The notes under the pieces are model-generated. The model was given only the letters and a program-made list of their open reading frames with translations, was not told the DNA's origin and did not search any database. Below, piece by piece: positions 24,573-32,747 of a stretch of DNA of 47,108 nucleotides. Each line of letters starts with the position of its first letter. Positions within the stretch are counted from its first letter, which is position 1. The translations under genes and the position numbers were made by a program. Source of the stretch: Gallionella sp. UBA4121. Lineage in GTDB: Bacteria > Pseudomonadota > Gammaproteobacteria > Burkholderiales > Gallionellaceae. The stretch covers positions 19,800-66,907 of the forward strand of contig DFWZ01000012.1 in the NCBI GenBank assembly GCA_002381565.1, given 5' to 3'.

Positions 24573-25562
24573 GTGGAATCACTCGAACTACTGAAATTGA
24601 ATTTGGCAATCGAACCCGACTTGCGGAGTTTCGTCTGTTTTCTGATGGTCAGTGTGGAACGCCTCAAGGGAAATGTATTCCTTGCCTCGCTTGCCAGCCT
24701 GGAGCTGATTGGGCGCCTGCGTTTAGCCGGCGCATGCAGCGGACAACCTTTCCCGGTCAGCATACAACTGCAAAATCAGCACTTGCGCGTCCATTGGAAT
24801 GAAAATGAGTTCTCATTCCTTCGGCTGGACTCCGCAGAACAATCCATAATCGACCCGCTGCGTGAATACCTGCGCAAATCCACGGAATCCACCACCCCGG
24901 AAATCCTGATGCAACGCAACGAAGCGATGGCGCGCCATCTGCATGATACCCGTGTGCGCACCGAGCGGGAACTGGCGGAGCTGGAGGTGAAGTTGCTTAT
25001 CCGTCAGTCGGAATTGCAGATTTCAGTGCGTCAGGCTGAAACGGATGCACTGACCGGCCTGCTCAACCGACGCGCTTTTGACGAAAAGCTGGATCAGGCG
25101 TTCCGCCACACAATGCGGCAGAAAAACTCCCCGCTCTCGCTGATGATGCTGGATCTGGATTTTTTCAAGACCATCAATGACCAGCACGGGCATCAGTACG
25201 GTGACAGCTATCTGATCAAAATGGCACAGACTCTGCGCAGCGTGATTCGGGAGGATGTGGATTGCGCATTTCGTTTTGGCGGGGATGAATTTGCGATGAT
25301 GATCCACGCCGACCATGTCACTGCCTGTCATAAGGCAAGGCAAGTGATTCAGCAAATGGATGGCCGGGTCAGCGTCGGCATCGCGACCATTGATCAGCGC
25401 ACCCACGATGACATGACGCTGGAAAGCTTCATCCATCAGGCCGATACTGCGCTGTACGATGCCAAGCACCGTGGCCGTGGCCGGGCGGTGGTCGACGGGT
25501 GCTGCAAAATCGATGCGCTGCTTTGCGGATCGAAATGTGCAGCGAAAGAGACCCGTGCCTGA
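24573..25562 (+). CDS. Diguanylate cyclase (GGDEF) with a novel N-terminal region
   Basis: 329 residues from the GTG at 24573 (an in-frame TTG at 24561 is possible). Residues 1-105 form a region not recognised; 107-155 is a probable coiled-coil linker; 157 onward is a GGDEF domain beginning DALTGLLNRRAF, with Mg site LDLDFFKTINDQHGH and intact active site GGDEF (236-240). The usual product-inhibition site RxxD is not clearly present (REDVD precedes). It should make c-di-GMP from two GTP. Its end overlaps the next gene by 8 bp, so it is the lead gene of a four-gene operon with partner-switching proteins, which likely control it. Confidence 0.88.
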   Translation: MESLELLKLNLAIEPDLRSFVCFLMVSVERLKGNVFLASLASLELIGRLRLAGACSGQPFPVSIQLQNQHLRVHWNENEFSFLRLDSAEQSIIDPLREYLRKSTESTTPEILMQRNEAMARHLHDTRVRTERELAELEVKLLIRQSELQISVRQAETDALTGLLNRRAFDEKLDQAFRHTMRQKNSPLSLMMLDLDFFKTINDQHGHQYGDSYLIKMAQTLRSVIREDVDCAFRFGGDEFAMMIHADHVTACHKARQVIQQMDGRVSVGIATIDQRTHDDMTLESFIHQADTALYDAKHRGRGRAVVDGCCKIDALLCGSKCAAKETRA

Positions 25563-26598
25563 CGTATTCGACAGCGCCGTCGATTGTAAGCTGCTGTTTA
25601 ACAATGCGACGCACAGTGAAAGCTCGCTGATTCTGCTTCGATCTAAACTGGTTGCCATCACCCAGCGCTTGGGTGTGAGCCATCTGAAGCGGGAAAACAT
25701 GCTGCTGGTGGCGTCCGAGTTGGTCAGCAATAACGTGAAACATGCAGCCGGGCGTGGCATGGTGCAATTGTGGAAACAACCCGGACGCGTGCTGGACCTG
25801 CTCTCGCTGGACTACGGCCCGGGCATCTCGAATCTCACTACAGCCGAAGAGGATGGCTACTCAACCTCCAGCACGCTGGGCAAAGGCCTGGGCGCGATTC
25901 GCCGCCTGAGCGATGAGTCTTACATCTACACGCAACAACTTCAACCCGGGCAGCCAAGAAAGTGGAGCGGCACCGCGATACTTGCGCGCTTTTATCTGGA
26001 TGCAGAATGCAGGGAAGCGCAGTCTGGTTTCAAATTCGGACTCTACTCGCGCTCCTTGTCGGACGACCACTACAACGGCGACAGAATCTATCTGCATCGA
26101 TCCGGAAAGACGTTGCGCTGGCTGCATCTGGACGGATTGGGACACGGCGAAGAAGCGCAGGCGGCCACAGCCGATCTGGCCGGACTTCTGATCGAGAATG
26201 ACTCGCCCGAAACCATCCTCGCGATGGTGGATCGGCAGCTCAACAATACGCGCGGCGCGGTCGCGATTACCGGCGAGATCGATCTGTCAACATACAATCT
26301 GCGCCTGTCAGGGGTCGGCGACATGAATGCGCATATATATGATCAGAAGCAGTTTCAGCATATCGCATTTGCGCCCGGGATACTGGGACGCGAGCATCGT
26401 TCGGCAAATGTGCTGCGGACTGATTTCGGCAAAAAATCAGTCATTCTCACCGCCAGCGACGGCATACGCAGAAATTGGGACGAGGCCAACTTTATCGGCC
26501 TGTTCAATCAGCATCCGCAGTTGATTGCGTATACGCTGGGTAACATCATGGGGCGAATTTCGGACGATCAGTCGATTTGTGTTTGTGCAATAGGATAA
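25555..26598 (+). CDS. Fused RsbT-like serine kinase / RsbX (SpoIIE, PP2C-type) phosphatase
   Basis: 347 residues from the GTG at 25555, preceded by GAAAGAG. Residues ~10-150 are a GHKL ATPase of the anti-sigma kinase type: N-box ASELVSNNVKHA (54-64), G1 box DYGPGI (86-91), a DGYSTSS segment and G2 box GKGLGAIRRL, the RsbT pattern. Residues ~158-347 are an RsbX/SpoIIE-like phosphatase with HLDGLGHG (191-198, metal-binding Asp), TASDGI and a C-terminal SDDQS. RsbT phosphorylates RsbR/RsbS in stressosomes and RsbX removes those phosphates, so one chain would do both. The longer frame from 25459 is an artefact of overlap with the GGDEF gene. Confidence 0.85.
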   Translation: MPDVFDSAVDCKLLFNNATHSESSLILLRSKLVAITQRLGVSHLKRENMLLVASELVSNNVKHAAGRGMVQLWKQPGRVLDLLSLDYGPGISNLTTAEEDGYSTSSTLGKGLGAIRRLSDESYIYTQQLQPGQPRKWSGTAILARFYLDAECREAQSGFKFGLYSRSLSDDHYNGDRIYLHRSGKTLRWLHLDGLGHGEEAQAATADLAGLLIENDSPETILAMVDRQLNNTRGAVAITGEIDLSTYNLRLSGVGDMNAHIYDQKQFQHIAFAPGILGREHRSANVLRTDFGKKSVILTASDGIRRNWDEANFIGLFNQHPQLIAYTLGNIMGRISDDQSICVCAIG

Positions 26599-26619
26599 TA
26601 AATACAGGGGGAGTAAACG

Positions 26620-27486
26620 ATGCAGAAAAAAGAAACTGGCGAGAAAATGGCTGCGTTATTCGGAATGAAGATCGGCCATATCTCCGTGCAACTGGAAGAA
26701 ACCGGGCGGGAATTTTTCTGCGCGGATCAGAAATTGATGGATGAGGATGAAGTCGCTGACTTAAGCGCCGAATTTGTCAATTTGATAGCCGGCTTGTTAA
26801 GCTGCAAAGACCCTCACAAACGCACCTCACCACAATTTCATGCGCTGGAGATTTTCTTTTCAGGGCTTTCGCAACGCATGTTGATGCGCGGCGGCAATGT
26901 TGAAGACGTGGTGCGTTATGCGCAGCAGTTGCAGCACAGCCTGATCTCGGCGCTTGAACTTGACAGCGGCATTGCCCTTACCCAATCGCGTTCTGTGCTG
27001 CTGTATTTCGCACAGGTATTTGATGAACTGATTATGGCGATATTCCGCACCTATCTTAGCGAACGCGAGAAAACGCTGAAGGCTCAGGAGGCGGAATTGC
27101 GCGAGACCTCCACGCCGATCACCGAAATCTGGGATGGCGTGCTGACGCTCCCCATCATCGGCACGCTGGATTCGAGCCGAACGATGCTGGTCATGGATGC
27201 CCTGCTTAACCGCATCGCCAAGGATCATGCCAAAGCGGTCGTAATGGATTTGACGGGCGTCAAGAATATCGACTCCCAGGTGTCGCACCACCTGATCCAG
27301 ATGGTGCGGGCCGTGCAACTAATGGGGTCCGATGCGATTATCACCGGCATCCATCCTGAAATAGCGCGCGCGCTGGTCAGCCTGAATATCGACCTGAACG
27401 GCGTGACAACCCGCGCCAGCCTGTCCGACGGGTTAAAGGAAGCCTTTTCGCGCATGGGCATCCAAGTCAGTAACAAATCCAGCTGA
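26620..27486 (+). CDS. RsbR-like stressosome STAS protein
   Basis: 288 residues. The N-terminal ~155 residues are helical with no recognised sensor motif; an RsbRD-type sensory domain is possible. The C-terminal STAS domain begins TSTPITEIWDGVLTLPIIGTLD and ends near residue 280, as in RsbR paralogues. Ser185 (in TLDSSR) and Ser219 (in NIDSQV) are 34 residues apart, the same spacing and contexts as B. subtilis RsbR Thr171 and Thr205, so both phosphosites are kept as Ser. It is likely the kinase substrate and scaffold. The gene is 21 bp after the kinase/phosphatase gene, with AGGGGGAG before the ATG. Confidence 0.85.
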   Translation: MQKKETGEKMAALFGMKIGHISVQLEETGREFFCADQKLMDEDEVADLSAEFVNLIAGLLSCKDPHKRTSPQFHALEIFFSGLSQRMLMRGGNVEDVVRYAQQLQHSLISALELDSGIALTQSRSVLLYFAQVFDELIMAIFRTYLSEREKTLKAQEAELRETSTPITEIWDGVLTLPIIGTLDSSRTMLVMDALLNRIAKDHAKAVVMDLTGVKNIDSQVSHHLIQMVRAVQLMGSDAIITGIHPEIARALVSLNIDLNGVTTRASLSDGLKEAFSRMGIQVSNKSS

Positions 27487-27821
27487 TGGCTATTTCAGGC
27501 ATACACCTGACCTGCATAGGCCGGGGCAGTTTTTTGCTGGAGCCGCTGCGTAGCCTGGACATTCAGGATGCGGGGCAATTGATGCAGGACATCGTGGAAC
27601 AGCTGCAGCAAGGACGGGGAGCGCGCTTGTATTATGACTTGAACGGGCTGCCTGTCATTGATCAGCTGTATTACGGCTGGCTGGACAAGCTGGCCCGCAT
27701 TTGCCAGACGGTGAATATCAAAATGATCTGCATCAATATGCAGCCGACGGCGGCGTTCACCTTGTCGAGTTTTCTCAGCAGCACACCGGTATTTGCAACC
27801 GCGCTTGGGGTTCCGGACTAA
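27486..27821 (+). CDS. RsbS-like STAS protein lacking the phosphoserine
   Basis: 111 residues, the RsbS length. The STAS core is recognisable: RLYYDLNGLPVIDQLYYGWL (about 47-66) lines up with the RsbS segment ending IDS-F-I-A, and INMQPTAAFTLSSF with the RsbS GIQPAVAVTL helix. At the place of the phosphorylated Ser59 of RsbS this protein has Gln60. The ATG shares its first base with the stop of the RsbR-like gene (TGATG), so translation is coupled. It probably assembles with the RsbR-like protein but would not be switched by phosphorylation at that site. Confidence 0.75.
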   Translation: MAISGIHLTCIGRGSFLLEPLRSLDIQDAGQLMQDIVEQLQQGRGARLYYDLNGLPVIDQLYYGWLDKLARICQTVNIKMICINMQPTAAFTLSSFLSSTPVFATALGVPD

Positions 27822-27917
27822 CGATCTGTCCTGACAGGCTAGCCGCCCCGCCATTTATTCAGCCAAGATGCGCCGCTTTGCGATACCATCACGGCTGAAT
27901 TTTATCCAGCCATTACC

Positions 27918-29855
27918 ATGTCCACCGAAGTCGCCCGTTTCTTTTCCGATCAAAGCCCGCTGGCCACCGAAGTATCCTCATTCCGTCCGCGCGCACAGCA
28001 GCGGGAAATGGCGCTGGCGGTCGCAGATGCGATTAACAATAACGCGATTCTGGTCGCGGAAGCGGGCACCGGCACCGGCAAGACCTTCGCCTACCTGGTG
28101 CCCGCCTTGCTGGGCGGCGGCAAGGTGATCATCTCCACCGGCACCAAAAATTTGCAGGACCAGCTGTTCCAGAAGGATTTGCCTATGGTGCGCGATGCAC
28201 TCAAGGCGCCCGTCTCGATCGCCTTGCTCAAGGGCCGCGCCAATTACCTGTGCCACTATCATCTGGAACGGGCCCTTACCGATGGCCGTTTCACTACTCG
28301 CGAAGACATCAAACATCTGGGGAAAATAAAAAAATACGCCAAGATCAGCAGTACCGGCGACAAGAGCGGCGTGGCCGATGTGCCGGAGAACGCGCCGATC
28401 TGGTTGCAGGTCACCTCGACGCGCGACAACTGTCTGGGCCAGGAATGCCCGAACCACAAGGAATGTTTCGTGCTCCATGCGCGTTCTGAGGCGATGAAGG
28501 CCGATATCGTGGTGGTCAATCACCATCTGTTTTTCGCCGACGTGATGCTGCGAGATGAAGGCGTGGCGGAACTGTTGCCTGCCTGCAACACGGTGATATT
28601 CGATGAGGCGCATCAGTTGCCCGAAACCGCCAGCCTGTTCTTCGGCGAGAATCTGTCCACCTCGCAATTGCTGGACCTCGCCCAGGACACCAGAATCGAA
28701 GCGCTGACATCCGCGAAGGATTTCGCACCTTTACCCAAAGCCTGCGACGAACTGGACAAGGCCGCACGCGACTTGCGCCTGGTGTTCAAGAAGGAAGGCC
28801 GGATGCCCGCCATTGCGACCGAGAGTTTCAAGACATTCTCACCCGCACTCAATACGCTGAGCGGGAAGCTGACAACGCTTGGCAGCCTGCTCGAAAAGCA
28901 GGCTGAACGCAGCGAAGGACTGGAGAACTGCTGGCAGCGGGCGCAGGCACACGCGCTGCAACTCAAACACTGGCAGGACGACAAGGACGACGACAAGGTG
29001 CGCTGGCTGGAGGTATTCCACCACTCGCTGCAACTGAACTCCACGCCGCTGTCCATCGCCGAGATTTTCGAGAAGCAGATCGGCAGCACCGCACGCGCCT
29101 GGATATTCACCTCGGCGACGCTGGCAGTAAAGCAGGATTTTTCCCATTATCAAAGCGAGATGGGCCTGCTCCGCGCCAAAACCGCCTGCTGGGACAGCCC
29201 GTTCGATTATGAAAAACAGGCATTGCTGTATGTACCGCAGAGCATGCCTGAACCGAACAGCGAGGGTTATACCGAGGCGGTGGTACAGGCGGCTCTCCCG
29301 ATGCTGGAAGCCAGCCGTGGCCGCGCATTTCTGCTGTTCACCAGCCTGCGCGCGATGCAGCGTGCTCATGAGATTTTGCAGGCCGAGTTTGAGCAGCGGG
29401 GCTGGGACTACCCTTTGCTGCTACAGGGGGAAGGCTCGCGCAACGAACTTCTTACACGTTTTCGCGAACACGGCAACGCGGTATTGCTGGGCAGCCAGTC
29501 GTTCTGGGAAGGTGTGGACGTGCGCGGTGAAGCCCTGTCGCTGGTCATCATAGACAAACTGCCGTTCGCCCCGCCGGACGACCCGGTGCTGGCCGCACGC
29601 ATTGCGCAAATTACCAAACAGGGCCGCAACGCCTTCATGGAATATCAGTTGCCGCGCGCCATTATCACGCTAAAACAGGGCGCTGGACGCCTGATACGCG
29701 ACGAAAACGACCGGGGCGTGCTGATGATCTGCGACCCGCGTCTGATCAGCAAACCATATGGCAAGCGCATCTGGCAAAGCCTGCCGCCGATGAAACGAAC
29801 CCGGGTGGAAGCGGAAGCAGTCGCGTTTTTCAACCCGCAGGCAGAATCAGCCTAG
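27918..29855 (+). CDS. ATP-dependent DNA helicase, DinG/YoaA family
   Basis: 645 residues, nearer YoaA (636) than DinG (716) of E. coli. Walker A AGTGTGKT (49-56) and the DEAH box (229-232) mark a superfamily 2 XPD-like helicase. Four cysteines at about 112, 172, 177 and 183 are positioned for the 4Fe-4S cluster. C-terminal motifs include GSQSFWEGVDVRG and QGAGRLIRDENDRG (motif VI). It unwinds 5'-3' in repair. No clear ribosome site precedes the ATG; a short GGCTG/CAGCC stem is right before it. Its 3' end overlaps the convergent histidine kinase gene by 26 bp. Confidence 0.93.
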   Translation: MSTEVARFFSDQSPLATEVSSFRPRAQQREMALAVADAINNNAILVAEAGTGTGKTFAYLVPALLGGGKVIISTGTKNLQDQLFQKDLPMVRDALKAPVSIALLKGRANYLCHYHLERALTDGRFTTREDIKHLGKIKKYAKISSTGDKSGVADVPENAPIWLQVTSTRDNCLGQECPNHKECFVLHARSEAMKADIVVVNHHLFFADVMLRDEGVAELLPACNTVIFDEAHQLPETASLFFGENLSTSQLLDLAQDTRIEALTSAKDFAPLPKACDELDKAARDLRLVFKKEGRMPAIATESFKTFSPALNTLSGKLTTLGSLLEKQAERSEGLENCWQRAQAHALQLKHWQDDKDDDKVRWLEVFHHSLQLNSTPLSIAEIFEKQIGSTARAWIFTSATLAVKQDFSHYQSEMGLLRAKTACWDSPFDYEKQALLYVPQSMPEPNSEGYTEAVVQAALPMLEASRGRAFLLFTSLRAMQRAHEILQAEFEQRGWDYPLLLQGEGSRNELLTRFREHGNAVLLGSQSFWEGVDVRGEALSLVIIDKLPFAPPDDPVLAARIAQITKQGRNAFMEYQLPRAIITLKQGAGRLIRDENDRGVLMICDPRLISKPYGKRIWQSLPPMKRTRVEAEAVAFFNPQAESA

Positions 29856-31128
29856 CCACCAGGCCGCCCCCGACACGCTCGTCCAGCTGGAACGCGCCAC
29901 CGTGCAGCCGGGCGGCGCGTTCCACGATAGCCAGCCCCAGCCCCGATCCGGTCGCATTGCTGCGTGCGGTTTCCAGCCGGATGAACGGTCGCTTGACGGC
30001 TACACGTTGCGCCTCGGCGATGCCCACGCCCCTGTCCATGACCGCCAGCACAAGTTGCTCACCCTGCTTTTCGAGTTGTACGGTGATTTCTCCGCCGCCG
30101 TATTTGATGGCATTGTCCAGCAGGTTGGCAAGCGCGCGTTTGAGCAACAATGGCCTGACAGGAAACGCTGGCACGGTCTGCAATTCGAGACTGATTGAGC
30201 CGGCTGCCCGTGCAAAACGTTGCGCCACGTCACTGACCAGCGACGGCACATCGGTCGGCACAGCGACTTCATTTTCGTCCAGACGCGCGTAGTCGAGAAA
30301 TTGCCGGATCACCGCATCCATCTGTTCCACATCGGCGCTCAATTCCTCGCGCAAAGACTCGTCCGGACTCAGCTCGGCGGCGAGCCGGACCCGCGCCAGC
30401 GGTGTGCGCAAATCGTGCGAGATACCCGCCAGAACCTGCGCGCGCTCGCGTTCATTGAATGCCAGATCGGCGGACATCTGATTGAAGGCGACGGACACTG
30501 CAACCACCTCCTGCACGCCCTGCTCCGGCAGCAGTTCAGGTGTCTGTCCCTGTCCTACCTGTCGGGCTGCCAGCACCAGGCGTTTGAGTGGCCTGACCAC
30601 CTGGCGAGCGATGAAGTATGCGCCCAATAAAGCCAGCAGCGATACGATGCCACCCCATATCAGCAGCACCTGCGAGACGGGATGTTCGATACGCTCGCTC
30701 GGTAAGGCGACCCAGAACTCATCGTCACCGATAAAAAAACTCACCCACAGCGCTTCCACGCCGTTGCGCTTTGCTGCAAAACGGGTGTTTTCACCCAGTC
30801 TTTGGCGCACTTTTACTACCATCAGGCGCAATTCCGGCGATTGAACAGGCAACGGTTCCAGCACATCGCCAATCTCGGCACTATGCACGCGCAACCCTTC
30901 TGAATCGGCCAGCTCAGCAAGCAAAGCACCGCGCCATTCGGGTGCAGCAGAGAGCATGGCGGCACGGGTAAGATTCACGACCGATACCACCAGCTGTGCC
31001 AGCTGACGACTATGCGGCTCCTGCTCTGCATGACGGACGATGACAAAAGCTGCGGCCAGCGATGCCACAATCAATACGACGATCAGCAAGAAGGCGCGCG
31101 CCAGCAGTGTGTCAGGCAACAATCTCAT
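29830..31128 (-). CDS. Sensor histidine kinase, EnvZ-like
   Basis: 432 residues: a first transmembrane helix (about 9-31), a ~120-residue periplasmic domain, a second helix (about 150-170), HAMP, then HisKA with the phospho-acceptor His in GISHDLRTPLARVRL (about 240) and HATPase with LLDNAIKYGG, DRGVGI and GSGLGLAIVER. Paired with the OmpR-like regulator 19 bp upstream (31148-31867). EnvZ/OmpR systems answer to osmotic or envelope cues; the periplasmic sequence does not reveal this one's signal. Its last 26 bp overlap the dinG-like gene tail to tail. Confidence 0.92.
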   Translation of the reverse strand: MRLLPDTLLARAFLLIVVLIVASLAAAFVIVRHAEQEPHSRQLAQLVVSVVNLTRAAMLSAAPEWRGALLAELADSEGLRVHSAEIGDVLEPLPVQSPELRLMVVKVRQRLGENTRFAAKRNGVEALWVSFFIGDDEFWVALPSERIEHPVSQVLLIWGGIVSLLALLGAYFIARQVVRPLKRLVLAARQVGQGQTPELLPEQGVQEVVAVSVAFNQMSADLAFNERERAQVLAGISHDLRTPLARVRLAAELSPDESLREELSADVEQMDAVIRQFLDYARLDENEVAVPTDVPSLVSDVAQRFARAAGSISLELQTVPAFPVRPLLLKRALANLLDNAIKYGGGEITVQLEKQGEQLVLAVMDRGVGIAEAQRVAVKRPFIRLETARSNATGSGLGLAIVERAARLHGGAFQLDERVGGGLVARLILPAG

Positions 31129-31147
31129 TCAGAGACAGTGTTGAAAC

Positions 31148-31867
31148 TCAAGGTTTAGTCCCATCCGGCACGAACACATAGCCGTGCCCCCATACCGTCT
31201 GGATGAAGCGCGGTCGAGCGGGGTCAGGTTCGATCAGTTTGCGCAGACGCGAGACTTGTACATCGATCGCACGGTCGAACGGATCGTGACCTCGCCCGCG
31301 CGCCAGCTCCATCAGTTTATCGCGCGACAAGGGATGCCTCGGATGCGTGAGCAGAATTTTCAGCAGCGCGAATTCACCTGTGGTCAGAGAAATCGGCACG
31401 CCCGTTTTGAGGAGTTCGCGCGTGGCCAGATTCAATTCACATTCACCGAAACTGACCGTTTTCTCCTCGCCTTCGGGCGAGCCTATCGGCAGCGCGCCCT
31501 TGCGCCGCAGCACGGCATGGATGCGCGCGACCAGTTCCCGCGGATTGAACGGTTTTGGCAAATAATCATCGGCGCCCATTTCCAGCCCGATGATGCGGTC
31601 TATCTCGTCGCCCTTGGCAGTCAGCAGGATCACCGGAACCTGCTCGCCCGCCCCGCGCAGCCGCCTTAAAATTGCCAGCCCGTCTTCACCGGGCAGCATC
31701 AAATCCAATATCAGCAGGGAGTAGCGATTGAGCAGCATGGCCTTGTCCAGTGCACTGCCATCGGCAACGGCTTTGGCGCTGAAACCTTGCTCGCCCAGAT
31801 AGCGCAGCAGCAATTCGCGCAGCCGCACGTCGTCGTCAACAATCAGGATGCGTTGTTTATTCGTCAT
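31148..31867 (-). CDS. ompR: OmpR-family response regulator
   Basis: 239 residues from the ATG at 31867 (MTNKQRILIVDDDV). The receiver has the acidic pocket DDD (about 11-13), phospho-acceptor Asp in LLILDLMLPGEDG, and the Lys in LPKPFNPREL. The C-terminal winged helix ends DVQVSRLRKLIEPDPARPRFIQTVWGHGYVF, which is characteristic of OmpR. It is transcribed divergently from the DUF3106-like gene; the 111-bp space between them should hold both promoters, but no confident -35/-10 pair was assigned. Confidence 0.93.
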   Translation of the reverse strand: MTNKQRILIVDDDVRLRELLLRYLGEQGFSAKAVADGSALDKAMLLNRYSLLILDLMLPGEDGLAILRRLRGAGEQVPVILLTAKGDEIDRIIGLEMGADDYLPKPFNPRELVARIHAVLRRKGALPIGSPEGEEKTVSFGECELNLATRELLKTGVPISLTTGEFALLKILLTHPRHPLSRDKLMELARGRGHDPFDRAIDVQVSRLRKLIEPDPARPRFIQTVWGHGYVFVPDGTKP

Positions 31868-31978
31868 GGCTGCATGATACACAGAAGACAGAGGATCGAG
31901 GATTGTGGATCGACGGCAGCAACATATTGTTACAATTTAAAGGCCCGGCAAACACTTCAGTTACATATAAAATTTAAC

Positions 31979-32461
31979 ATGCATTCCACAGAAGTTCGAT
32001 CAACCATCTGGAAATATATCGTGCACCCGCTTATCAAAATTTCAGTTATCACAGGCATCATCGCCTGGTTCAGCCTGAACGCCATGGCTGCGGAGCCTGC
32101 CGGGGCGATCAGCATCCAGGAACATCTGGCGCGCATGAAAACCATGACTCCCGAGGAACGCACACAAGAACGCGAAGCCATGCGTCAGGAAATACAGGGA
32201 CTGACACCGGAACAGCGTGCAGCACGCCGCAAAAAAATGCGTGAACATTGGGAAAAAATGCCGCCTGAAGAACGGAAGGATATGCGCGCAAAGATGCAGG
32301 AGTACTGGAAAAATATGCCGCCTGAAGAACGCGCAGCACGCCGCCGTGAAATGCGCGAGCGGTTCGCAAAAATGTCGCCACAAGAGCGCAAACAGTTCAG
32401 GCAGGACATGCAGGGCAATATGCCTCCCGGCATGCCGGCAGCCGAACGCCCTGAAAAATAG
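31979..32461 (+). CDS. Secreted repeat protein, DUF3106-like
   Basis: 160 residues with a signal peptide (cleavage near AMA-AEP, residue 37). From residue 56 the protein is a tandem array of 19-residue units of the form (M/L)(T/P)PE(E/Q)R followed by Arg/Lys/Glu/Met-rich helix: four full copies and a shorter fifth. The unit resembles DUF3106 and the LTxxQ-type motifs of Spy/CpxP periplasmic proteins. A helical periplasmic binding or chaperone-like role is inferred. It is divergent from ompR and followed by a hairpin with a T-run (32467-32500). No good ribosome site is visible; the AT-rich leader may be weakly structured. Confidence 0.75.
   Translation: MHSTEVRSTIWKYIVHPLIKISVITGIIAWFSLNAMAAEPAGAISIQEHLARMKTMTPEERTQEREAMRQEIQGLTPEQRAARRKKMREHWEKMPPEERKDMRAKMQEYWKNMPPEERAARRREMRERFAKMSPQERKQFRQDMQGNMPPGMPAAERPEK
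32144..32419 (+). repeat. 57-bp tandem coding repeats (19 residues each)
   Basis: Units start at 32144, 32201, 32258, 32315 and 32372. Each encodes P-E-(E/Q)-R near its start; copies 3 and 4 share the near-identical DNA of AATATGCCGCCTGAAGAACG. The last unit is shorter. Conservation at DNA as well as protein level suggests fairly recent duplication or gene conversion. Confidence 0.85.
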
Positions 32462-32466
32462 CGTAG

Positions 32467-32500
32467 CTGCCCGCCCAAGCGGGCAGGATAACTATTTTTT
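32467..32500 (+). terminator. Intrinsic terminator shared by convergent genes
   Basis: CTGCCCGC-CCAA-GCGGGCAG (32467-32486) is a perfect 8-bp GC-rich stem, then GATAACTA and a run of six T to 32500. It ends the DUF3106-like gene. The T-run overlaps the Lys-Lys-stop codons of the convergent DUF3330-like gene; on the minus strand TATTTTT follows the stem after 8 bases, so it may also stop that transcript. Confidence 0.75.
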
Positions 32501-32677
32501 GCCGGCTTCTCCCTGCTGCGTTTCGCAATCCTGCCGCCACTTCGCGTAGCACTCCAGTCCGCAGAAATGAATAACATAATCGACCGATTCGGGCGTTTTT
32601 ACCACCGATTTAGGCACTTCCTTGCGGCAGATATCGCACGCCACCATTTCCACTTCGGCCAATTGCTTATCCATCAT
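32492..32677 (-). CDS. Small zinc-binding DUF3330-like protein
   Basis: 61 residues (60 if the second of two adjacent ATGs, 32674, is used; GGAG spacing favours it). Two CxxC-like pairs are visible: CDIC (about 14-17) and FCGLECYAKW (about 38-47), fitting a four-Cys zinc ribbon or TRASH-like site. DUF3330 proteins occur near mer and other metal genes and in housekeeping contexts; function unknown. It ends AGKK at the shared terminator and lies 70 bp upstream of the rimO stop side on the same strand, so it may be read from the rimO transcript. Confidence 0.75.
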   Translation of the reverse strand: MMDKQLAEVEMVACDICRKEVPKSVVKTPESVDYVIHFCGLECYAKWRQDCETQQGEAGKK

Positions 32678-32747
32678 CCGGCTCCTCTGTCGCTCATCAA
32701 TACCCGCGCAGCTTATCGGGGAATCATCAGCTGCACAAGCAACTAGA

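Noticed and set aside
27893..27911. GGCTG/CAGCC stem before the DinG-like start
   Set aside because: Only 5 bp with a 9-base loop; expected by chance in this composition.
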